Shown: positions 1-4,966, counted from the first letter of the stretch. The stretch: DNA of 7,815 nucleotides from UBA10649 sp963700255 (GCA_963700255.1 CAVOWW010000039.1:1-7815), one strand, 5' to 3'. Numbers and translations are program-made. The notes: generated from the letters alone by a model not told the origin.

Positions 1-732
1 TAGGACGCGCTGCTCGCCTCGCTCGGCCTCGACGGGACCGAGGCCGAGACCATCGACGTCGGATCGCCGTTCGACCATGCGCGGCAGGGGATCCTCTACG
101 TCGCGAAGGACGTGCCGGCGCCCGGCCGCGACGGCGTCGCGATGGAGGCGCTGGACGAGCTCGCCGAGCTGATCGAGGCGGCCGGCGGGCGCACCCTCGC
201 CCTGTTCAGCAGCTGGCGTGGCGTGGAGCGGGCGGCCGAGTACCTCCGGGTGCGCCTGGGCGACCGTGCCGACCTCCCGCTGCTGGTTCAGCGTCGCGGG
301 GACGCCGTCGGCGGCCTCGTCGAGCGCTTCGCGGCGGACCCCGCGAGCACGCTGCTCGGAACGGTGTCGCTGTGGCAGGGCGTCGACGTGCCGGGGGAGT
401 CGTGCATCCTCGTCGTCATCGATCGCATCCCGTTCCCGCGCCCGGACGACCCGCTGCTCGCGGCCCGTCAGAAGGCGGTCGACGATGCGGGCGGCTCGGG
501 CTTCCGGGCCGTCTCGGTCCCGCGTGCCGGGCTGCTGCTCGCCCAGGGTGCCGGCCGCCTCATCCGCGGCGACGAGGACCGCGGGGTCGTGGCGGTGCTG
601 GATTCGCGCCTGGCGACGGCCGGATACGCCCGGGCACTCCGCGCGAGCCTGCCGCCGTTCTGGTACACGACTGACCGCAGCACGGTCCTCGGGGCGCTCG
701 AACGGCTGCGGGACGGGTTCAGCCCGCAGTAG
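1..732 (+). CDS. dinG: DinG-family ATP-dependent DNA helicase, C-terminal part (5' end outside window)
   Basis: This is the second helicase lobe of an XPD/DinG-type superfamily 2 helicase; 242 residues are visible from base 4 to the TAG at 730-732. Signatures in order are ARQGILYVA near 82-105, LFSSWRG near 202-222 (motif IV region), GTVSLWQGVDVPG at 358-396 (motif V, the DinG GTxSFWEGVDVPG signature), DRIPFPRPDDPL near 424-460, and QGAGRLIR at 544-567 followed by DRGVVAVLDSR (motif VI with its arginine finger). Family members unwind DNA 5' to 3' using ATP and act at R-loops or damaged forks. The Walker A lobe and any Fe-S cysteines would lie upstream and cannot be seen. The codon at 1-3, in frame just before the recognisable protein, is TAG where the family normally has a sense codon; this could be a nonsense mutation, an upstream frameshift or a contig-edge artefact. 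The 3' end overlaps the convergent gene by 14 bp. The family call is firm; whether it is dinG or a dinG-like paralogue is not. Confidence 0.85.
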
Positions 733-1791
733 CCGGCGCCGCCGTCCCCGATGCCTCGCCAGTCGAGTCCGGCACCGGGGCCGGTGAGGCAGCCACGTCG
801 GGCGAGGCATCGGGGGGCACGGACTCGGCGGGCGCGGGGGGAAGGGAGCTCGCGATCGGGGTCGGCTCCGGGGTGGAGTTGACGAACGTCTCCGGCTCGG
901 GGACCGGCTCCGTCGGACCGGAGAACAGGGGTGCGGGGATCTCGACCGGACCGCGTCCGGGCCGGCGATGAGGGCGACGAGCACGCCCTGGCCGAGGGCG
1001 TCCGGGTGCAGGTGCATGGCGGTGTCCTGCTCGAACCACTCCGGGTGTGCCTTCGCCACCGCGTCGAAGTCGATGGTGCGCAGCCAGCCGTAGGCCGAGT
1101 CCAGCCGCGTGAGCTCGGCATTGAAGCCATCGAGGTTCCAGCGGGACTTCGACCCGACGTAGGACGGCGGCCGGTGGGGGGTGACCCAGTACACCTTCTG
1201 GCGGCTGCTCGGGGAACGCAGGGAGTCGATGAGCTCGACCCAGCCGGCCAGCCGGGCGACGTCGGCCGGATCGGCGGTGTTGTTCGTCCCCAGCGCGATG
1301 ACCCAAGCGGGCGCGGCCTGAGCCGTCGAGCTGCTCAGGTTGGTGCGCAGGTAGGTGTCGCTCACCGACTGGCCGACGACGCCGAGCACGGGATAGCCGA
1401 GCCGGGCCAGCACCGGGCCGACGCCTGCCGACAGGCTGATCGAGTCACCGAGCACGAACGAGCCGACGGGCGCCGGTCCGCCGAGCTCGAAGGGGTTGGG
1501 CGGCAGCGGGGGGCCGGTGGGAGCGGGGGACGCGGCCAGCAGCCCGTCGGTGCTGGAGGGCGCGGCTGACGAGGTCGGTGGCGTGGCCCGGCTCCCGGTC
1601 GGCGGCGTCGAGCTCGCCGGTGGACCGGACGGCGAGGCGGCGTCGCTGCCGGAGCCGACCGTCGGGATGGGTGTCGGCAGCGGTGCGGTCGCGCTCCCGG
1701 AGGTGGGGGAGGCCCCGGTCGGTGCGGACGCCGCTGGCGCGCAGGCCGCCACGAGGGTGGCGGCCGCGACGAGGAGCACAGCGGCACGCAT
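719..1791 (-). CDS. SGNH/GDSL-type hydrolase lipoprotein with an apparent frameshift before its C-terminal tail
   Basis: Reading the minus strand from ATG 1791 gives a protein starting MRAAVLLVAAATLVAAC, a short signal peptide with lipobox VAAC (lipidated Cys17). A Pro/Ser/Thr/Ala linker (about 18-105) follows, then an SGNH domain: GDS with nucleophile Ser117, a GQS glycine in block II (Gly140), GTNN at 168-171 (usually GTND) and an HLHP block with probable catalytic His260 preceded by Asp256. The family hydrolyses esters or removes/transfers acyl groups, often on envelope polysaccharides; the substrate here is unknown. After about residue 279 this frame becomes arginine-rich and has no stop to the window start, while the minus frame one base back reads GPVEIPAPLFSGPTEP and a Pro/Glu/Ala tail ending at TGA 721-719. 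A one-base loss between 945 and 966 explains this. A Shine-Dalgarno AGGGGAA (1807-1801) lies 9 nt before the ATG. The gene starts 24 bp after the lexA stop, suggesting one transcript. It could be a natural pseudogene or a sequencing error; the catalytic domain is intact either way. Confidence 0.75.
746..815. terminator. Long nested inverted repeat between convergent genes, candidate bidirectional terminator
   Basis: A perfect 15-bp inverted repeat (746-760 CCCCGATGCCTCGCC, 801-815 its reverse complement) encloses a 40-bp loop that contains a second perfect hairpin, CACCGG-GG-CCGGTG (773-786). It begins 13 bp after the helicase stop and lies inside the tail of the minus-strand lipoprotein gene. 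No T-run follows on either strand, so it would be a U-less terminator of the kind proposed for high-GC actinobacteria. It may instead be only a by-product of the repetitive Pro/Ala/Ser coding. Confidence 0.35.
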
Positions 1792-1815
1792 CCCGCCATT
1801 TTCCCCTATCGGCGC

Positions 1816-2523
1816 CTAGACCCGGCGCAGGACCGTGACCACCTTGCCCATGATGGTGGCCTGGTCGCCGAGGATCGGTGCGTAGGCGGGGTTGTGCGGC
1901 ATCAGCCAGACGTGGCCGTCGCGTCGCTTGAACGTCTTGACCGTGGCCTCGTCATCCAGCAGCGCGGCCACGATGTCGCCGTTGTCGGCGGTGTTCTGCT
2001 GGCGCACGACCACCCAGTCACCGTCGCAGATGGCCGCGTCGATCATCGAGTCCCCGACCACCTTCAGCATGAAGAGCTCGCCCTCGCCGACGAGGTCGCG
2101 CGGCAGCGGGAACACGGCCTCGACCTCCTGCTCCGCGAGGATCGGTCCGCCCGCGGCGATCCGGCCCACGACGGGGACGTAGGCGGTGTCCGGGCGGTGG
2201 ATGTCGGCGTCATCGGCCGTGACGGCCCGCAGCGCGGGGGCGGCAGGGGCCGTGCTGGCCGCCTCGGGGGCCTCGGACACGACGAGCGCCCGGGGCCGGT
2301 TCGGGTCGCGGCGCAGGTAGCCCATGCGCTCGAGCGTGCCGAGCTGGTGCGCCACGCTGCTCGGCGAGGTCAGGCCGACGCCCTCCCCGATCTCGCGGAC
2401 GGTGGGCGGGTAGCCGCGGGTCTCCACGGTGTCGCGGATCATCGCCAGGATCGCCCGCTGGCGCGGCGTGAGGCCGGCCTCGTCGGGGGGTCCGTCGGGC
2501 AGTTCGGTGACTCGAGCGACCAC
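1816..2523 (-). CDS. lexA: LexA SOS transcriptional repressor and self-cleaving peptidase
   Basis: This 235-residue protein is the SOS master repressor: it binds operators as a dimer and is inactivated by RecA-stimulated self-cleavage. The N-terminal winged helix (about 18-83) has LTPRQRAILAMI, GYPPTVREI and the recognition region VGLTSPSSVAHQL. An Ala/Pro-rich linker (84-112) leads to the S24 peptidase domain, with cleavage site Ala124-Gly125 in RIAAGGP, nucleophile Ser159 in VVGDSM and the general-base Lys196 in ATVKTF. All key residues are present and the length is normal for actinobacteria. The start is GTG at 2523, supported by a GGAGGAGAGAGG purine tract just upstream; the HTH begins about 18 residues in, as usual. 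The stop is TAG at 1818-1816. It is transcribed divergently from the LysM gene, has its own LexA box over the promoter (autoregulation), and is followed 24 bp later by the SGNH lipoprotein gene. Confidence 0.98.
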   Translation of the reverse strand: MVARVTELPDGPPDEAGLTPRQRAILAMIRDTVETRGYPPTVREIGEGVGLTSPSSVAHQLGTLERMGYLRRDPNRPRALVVSEAPEAASTAPAAPALRAVTADDADIHRPDTAYVPVVGRIAAGGPILAEQEVEAVFPLPRDLVGEGELFMLKVVGDSMIDAAICDGDWVVVRQQNTADNGDIVAALLDDEATVKTFKRRDGHVWLMPHNPAYAPILGDQATIMGKVVTVLRRV

Positions 2524-2604
2524 GGTCGACCTCTCTCCTCCGGCACCTGGTGGTGTCCGGCTCCCGTCGGGGTGTCAGACCCCGATGCGACTGTTCGTGT
2601 CGTC

Positions 2605-2633
2605 ACGGTAGCGATTCGCCCTCACAATTTCAA
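2605..2633 (-). promoter_or_regulatory. Predicted lexA promoter
   Basis: On the minus strand TTGAAA (2633-2628, five of six bases of the -35 consensus) is separated by 17 bp from TACCGT (2610-2605, fits TAnnnT). This predicts a start near 2598, about 75 nt before the GTG. The LexA box at 2630-2645 overlaps the -35 hexamer, so bound LexA would exclude RNA polymerase. Confidence 0.6.
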
Positions 2634-2645
2634 ACATATGTTCGA
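2630..2645. promoter_or_regulatory. LexA operator (SOS box) of lexA, one mismatch
   Basis: TCAAACATATGTTCGA matches the actinobacterial SOS box TCGAAC-N4-GTTCGA with one mismatch in the left half-site. It covers the -35 of the predicted lexA promoter, the classic arrangement for autorepression. The AT-rich centre ATAT differs from the other box here, and the mismatch suggests weaker binding. Confidence 0.8.
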
Positions 2646-2654
2646 ATGTCGTGC

Positions 2655-2683
2655 TGGACGTGTCGCGGTGGCTGTGCTACAAA
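2655..2683 (+). promoter_or_regulatory. Predicted promoter of the LysM gene
   Basis: TGGACG (2655-2660) and TACAAA (2678-2683) are spaced by 17 bp, each matching four of six consensus bases. The predicted start is near 2690, giving a leader of about 108 nt. The perfect SOS box lies immediately downstream, so LexA would act as a roadblock or clearance inhibitor. The hexamers are modest and the call leans on the position of the operator. Confidence 0.45.
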
Positions 2684-2693
2684 TCGTACAGGC

Positions 2694-2715
2694 GTTCGAT
2701 CGAACACCCGTTCGA
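2694..2715. promoter_or_regulatory. LexA operator (SOS box) of the LysM gene, perfect, with a third half-site
   Basis: TCGAACACCCGTTCGA at 2700-2715 is a perfect match to TCGAAC-N4-GTTCGA. An extra GTTCGA at 2694-2699 abuts it, making GTTCGATCGAAC (2694-2705) a second perfect palindrome, though with the half-sites in the outward order. Three consecutive LexA half-sites are therefore present. The site lies about 4-25 bp downstream of the predicted start and 83 bp before the ATG. Confidence 0.92.
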
Positions 2716-2797
2716 ACCCGGCAGGCAGAGCACGTCGCTCCACCGCTCCACCCGGCTCGAGTCATCGCACCGGATCGTCCGGCAGAAAGGCACCACC

Positions 2798-3214
2798 ATG
2801 GCAATCGCGGCCCCCTTCCCCGCCGCTCGCGCCCCGCGGACCACCTCGCGTCCCGCGCGCTCGCGTGCAGCCGCCTCGACCCGCTCCGGCGCACCGGCCG
2901 GCGGGCTGCGCCTCACCCGCCGAGGTCGCATCGCCCTCGGCGTCGTGAGCACTCTCTTCCTGCTGCTGGTCGTGCTGGTCTCCGGCCGGTTCTCCGCCGA
3001 TGCGGGCACCTCGATGTCCGACCAGGGACGCGCCACCGGCGTGGTCGTGGTCCAGGCCGGCGAGAGCCTCTGGCAGATCGCGCAGGCCATCGCTCCCCAG
3101 GTCGACCCCCGGGAGACCGTCACCCTCATCCGCGAGCTGAACGGCCTCGGCGAGGCGGCGGTCGTTCCCGGCCAGTCGATCGTCGTTCCCGTCGCCGGGG
3201 CGCCGGCCGCGTGA
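2798..3214 (+). CDS. Small membrane-anchored LysM-domain protein, Rv2719c-like SOS cell-envelope protein
   Basis: This 138-residue protein has a basic, Ala/Arg-rich cytoplasmic N-terminus (1-45), one membrane segment IALGVVSTLFLLLVVLV (about 45-61) and an extracellular LysM peptidoglycan-binding domain (about 80-132; VVVVQAGESLWQIAQAIAP ... VVPGQSIVVP). The ATG at 2798 is chosen because GAAAGG (2785-2790) precedes it by 7 nt; in-frame upstream GTG codons would place the start over the promoter and operator. In mycobacteria the equivalent slot between lexA and nrdR holds Rv2719c, a LexA-regulated LysM protein that slows division after DNA damage. By position, architecture and the perfect SOS box this is the likely counterpart, but no separate hydrolase domain is visible, so a binding or division-blocking role fits better than an enzyme. 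A small hairpin (CCGGA-TCG-TCCGG, 2770-2782) sits just before the ribosome site. Confidence 0.85.
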   Translation: MAIAAPFPAARAPRTTSRPARSRAAASTRSGAPAGGLRLTRRGRIALGVVSTLFLLLVVLVSGRFSADAGTSMSDQGRATGVVVVQAGESLWQIAQAIAPQVDPRETVTLIRELNGLGEAAVVPGQSIVVPVAGAPAA

Positions 3215-3245
3215 GTCGTGGCCCTTCGGCCGGATCGGCTCCGCG

Positions 3246-3251
3246 CATACT
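3246..3251 (+). promoter_or_regulatory. Candidate -10 element for a leaderless transcript
   Basis: CATACT matches four of six bases of TATAAT and ends 6 bp before the ATG at 3258, which places the predicted start on or next to the A of the ATG. There is no Shine-Dalgarno tract in front of this gene. Leaderless mRNAs are common in actinobacteria. The -35 region (CCTTCG, 3223-3228) is poor, so this rests mainly on position. Confidence 0.4.
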
Positions 3252-3257
3252 TGCCCC

Positions 3258-4271
3258 ATGCTCCTTGGCACGCTGATCGGCGCAGATCGTGCGCGCCGGA
3301 CGGTGCTCTCGGTGAGCACCGGACTCCTCCTGCTGGCCGGATCGGCGACAGCGACGGCGACGGCGACGGCGATGCCCCTGATGCCGGTGCCGGATCCCGG
3401 AGTCCGTGCCGTGGCGACGCAGACCACGGTCGCGGCACCAGCAGTGGCACCGGACCTGGTGGACCGGCGGTGGCCGAAGAACCCGCCGTGGGACGCGTGC
3501 CCGCGGCCGGTGTGGCCGGGGGAGCGCAGTTCCGGGATGCCGGGCGGGGGGCGCCGGGTCCTGGTCATCGGAGACTCGCTCACGCGCGAGTCGCTGGGCC
3601 TCACCGCGAAGGGCATGCGTCGCAACGGCTGGACGCCGACCTTCCGCTGCTGGGGGTCGCGCCGCCTCGACTGGGGGACCGACCAGGTCGTGCGGTCGCG
3701 GCAGATGGGCCAGCTGCCCAAGCACGTCATCGTCGCCCTCGGGACGAACGACATCTCCTGGGAGACGCAGCAGACCACGGAGCGCCGGGTGCGAACGCTG
3801 CTGGACAGGATCGGGCCGAACCGCACGGTGCTGTGGGTCGATCTGCACCTCACCCGCAGCGCCTGGCTCGACGCCCGCGCCGCCTGGTTCAACGACCTCC
3901 TGCGCCGGCTCGAGGCGCAGCGCCCCAACCTCACGGTCGTCAACTGGCACCGGGTCGCCCGGGCCAACGGCATCCGCGGCTGGGACGGCATCCACTACGG
4001 GCCCGACGGCTACCGGCTGCGCGCCGCCACGGTCCTGAGGGCTCTCGACGCAGCAGGCCGCCGCGACCCCATCGACGAGCCGCGGGCTGTCGACGCGCCG
4101 ACGCCGGCCGTCCCCCGGGCGGCCGTCGCCGCCGGCCTCGAGCCAGCCCTCATCGGTGCCCGCCCCGGGGCCCGGGTCCCTCACGGTGATGCCGTCGAGC
4201 GGCTGACGGGCGACTCGCCGGGAATCAGGCCTTGCCAAGCGGCGTTGCACGGACTAGTTTGCTACCCCTAG
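3258..4271 (+). CDS. Secreted SGNH/GDSL-type hydrolase
   Basis: This 337-residue protein begins with a probable signal peptide: RARR at 11-14, a hydrophobic core around VLSVSTGLLLLAGSA, and an Ala-Thr repeat near the cleavage site. The SGNH domain spans about 98-265: VLVIGDSLTRESLG (Ser107 nucleophile), ALGTNDISW (Gly162 to Asp165) and DGIHYGPDGY with Asp243 and His246 as the remaining catalytic residues. Unlike the lipoprotein at 719-1791 it has no lipobox and keeps the standard GTND. Cys81 and Cys131 may form a disulfide. The last 70 or so residues are low-complexity and of unknown role. The fold resembles SGNH domains that act on acyl groups of envelope glycans, but the substrate is not shown. 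The gene sits 43 bp after the LysM gene, seems to have its own leaderless promoter, and its 3' end overlaps the nrdR promoter and first NrdR box. It could also receive SOS read-through from the LysM promoter. Confidence 0.88.
   Translation: MLLGTLIGADRARRTVLSVSTGLLLLAGSATATATATAMPLMPVPDPGVRAVATQTTVAAPAVAPDLVDRRWPKNPPWDACPRPVWPGERSSGMPGGGRRVLVIGDSLTRESLGLTAKGMRRNGWTPTFRCWGSRRLDWGTDQVVRSRQMGQLPKHVIVALGTNDISWETQQTTERRVRTLLDRIGPNRTVLWVDLHLTRSAWLDARAAWFNDLLRRLEAQRPNLTVVNWHRVARANGIRGWDGIHYGPDGYRLRAATVLRALDAAGRRDPIDEPRAVDAPTPAVPRAAVAAGLEPALIGARPGARVPHGDAVERLTGDSPGIRPCQAALHGLVCYP
3344..3373. repeat. Hexanucleotide tandem repeat (GGCGAC, five units)
   Basis: Five consecutive 6-bp units (GGCGAC, AGCGAC, GGCGAC, GGCGAC, GGCGAT) encode alternating Ala-Thr at residues 30-39 of the secreted hydrolase, just at the end of its signal peptide. 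Slippage would change the protein by two residues per unit without breaking the frame. Confidence 0.8.
4232..4260 (+). promoter_or_regulatory. Predicted nrdR-nrdJ promoter
   Basis: TTGCCA (4232-4237, five of six) and TAGTTT (4255-4260, fits TAnnnT) are 17 bp apart, predicting a start near 4267 and a leader of about 155 nt. A second possible set, TTGCAC (4245-4250) with CTAGAT or TAGATG (4268-4274), overlaps. Either way the first NrdR box covers the start or the -10. The promoter lies inside the 3' end of the upstream hydrolase gene. Confidence 0.5.
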
Positions 4272-4280
4272 ATGTAGTAG
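4265..4280. promoter_or_regulatory. NrdR box 1
   Basis: CCCCTAGATGTAGTAG contains the core CTAGATGTAG, which fits the NrdR consensus core CWATATATWG at the conserved positions. It overlaps the predicted start point and the stop codon of the preceding gene. NrdR boxes occur in pairs, and a partner lies 32 bp downstream. Confidence 0.75.
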
Positions 4281-4294
4281 TCACAACGGTGTGA
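4281..4294. repeat. Palindrome in the spacer between the NrdR boxes
   Basis: TCACA-ACGG-TGTGA is a perfect 5-bp inverted repeat with a 4-bp centre, filling the 16-bp gap between the two NrdR boxes almost exactly. It could be a binding site for another regulator or a small hairpin in the leader; nothing in the sequence identifies the factor. Confidence 0.6.
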
Positions 4295-4359
4295 TTCATC
4301 AACAGGTTGTGGTCCTTCATCAACAGGTCGTCCACAGGGAATCCCCAAAGAATCCCCAA
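4295..4359. repeat. Helically phased short direct repeats in the nrdR leader
   Basis: TTCATCAACAGGT occurs at 4295-4307 and again at 4316-4328 (21-bp period), the first copy forming the left part of NrdR box 2. GAATCCCCAA occurs at 4339-4348 and 4350-4359 (11-bp period). Between them is TCGTCCACA (4328-4336), one base from the actinobacterial DnaA box TTGTCCACA. Function unknown. The rest of the leader up to 4403 shows no other clear signal. Confidence 0.65.
4297..4312. promoter_or_regulatory. NrdR box 2
   Basis: CATCAACAGGTTGTGG carries the CAA-N5-TTGTG pattern expected of an NrdR box (consensus acaCWAtATaTWGtgt). It starts 32 bp after box 1, leaving a 16-bp gap, which is three helical turns and the known spacing of paired NrdR boxes. 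That spacing is the strongest argument for both sites. Confidence 0.72.
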
Positions 4360-4422
4360 CCAAGGCCGACATGGCGTGACTGATGTGACGAGAGTGAACT
4401 ACTGAGGAAGGGGGTGCGCCAG

Positions 4423-4938
4423 GTGCGGTGTCCGTTCTGCAAGTCCGATGACTCCCGCGTGGTGGACTCCCGGGTGATCGACGACGGCCTGGCCATCCGC
4501 AGGCGGCGCGAGTGCGCCGAGTGCGGCCGTCGGTTCACCACCGCCGAGACCTCGGTCCTCTACGTGGCGAAGCGCTCCGGCACCACCGAGCCGTTCAGCC
4601 GGGCCAAGGTCGTCAGCGGCGTCCGCAAGGCCTGCCAGGGCCGCCCGGTCAGCGACGATGACCTCGCGCGCCTCGCGCAGCAGGTCGAGGACATCGTCCG
4701 GGCCACCGGCAGCGCCGAGATCCCCTCCATGGAGGTGGGTCTGGCCATCCTGGGCCCGCTGCGCGAGCTCGACGAGGTCGCCTACCTCCGCTTCGCCTCC
4801 GTGTACCGCTCGTTCGACACGCTCGACGACTTCGAGGCCGAGATCGCCCTGCTCCGCGCGGAGGGGGACCCGGTCGGCCAGGAGCCGCCCCACGCCCGCA
4901 CCACCAGCTCCACCACCACGACTTCCCACATCCAGTGA
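4423..4938 (+). CDS. nrdR: NrdR, ATP-cone transcriptional repressor of ribonucleotide reductase genes
   Basis: This 171-residue protein senses ATP/dATP and represses RNR operons when dATP is high. A zinc ribbon at the N-terminus uses Cys3, Cys6, Cys31 and Cys34 (RCPFC ... CAECGRRFTT), with the basic DNA-contacting stretch IRRRREC between them. The ATP-cone (about 49-139) includes KRSGTTEPFSRAKV, GVRKACQGRPV and LDEVAYLRFASVYRSF, all typical. The GTG at 4423 is preferred over the in-frame GTG at 4414 because family members begin M-x-CPFC and because the ribosome site (GAGGAAGGGGG, 4404-4414) is then about 8 nt away rather than overlapping the start. The tail is Thr/Ser-rich and unconserved. 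It is the first gene of an operon with nrdJ (28-bp gap) and is preceded by paired NrdR boxes, so it represses itself and the reductase. Confidence 0.97.
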   Translation: MRCPFCKSDDSRVVDSRVIDDGLAIRRRRECAECGRRFTTAETSVLYVAKRSGTTEPFSRAKVVSGVRKACQGRPVSDDDLARLAQQVEDIVRATGSAEIPSMEVGLAILGPLRELDEVAYLRFASVYRSFDTLDDFEAEIALLRAEGDPVGQEPPHARTTSSTTTTSHIQ

Positions 4939-4966
4939 CCGCTCGCGAGGAAGAAAGGCACGACGC

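Noticed and set aside
468..1130. Minus-strand open frame overlapping the helicase and the lipoprotein
   Set aside because: It is Arg/Ser/Pro-rich shadow coding in the third frame; the SGNH blocks and the tail lie in the other two minus frames.
2651..2797. Upstream GTG start for the LysM protein
   Set aside because: It would put the promoter and SOS box inside the coding region and lacks a ribosome site; ATG 2798 has one at the right distance.
3220..3231. GGCC-CTTC-GGCC hairpin after the LysM gene as a terminator
   Set aside because: A 4-bp stem with no T-run is too weak to call in this GC-rich DNA.
1894..3276. A 460-codon plus-strand open frame across lexA and the LysM gene
   Set aside because: It is antisense to lexA and out of frame with the LysM gene, runs through both SOS boxes, and is Arg/Gly/Pro-rich without domains.
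4414..4422. GTG at 4414 as nrdR start
   Set aside because: It overlaps the purine-rich ribosome site and adds three residues before the conserved M-x-CPFC start.
4272..4422. Cobalamin riboswitch upstream of the B12-dependent reductase operon
   Set aside because: The leader is too short for the usual fold and has no B12-box motif; NrdR boxes explain the region better.
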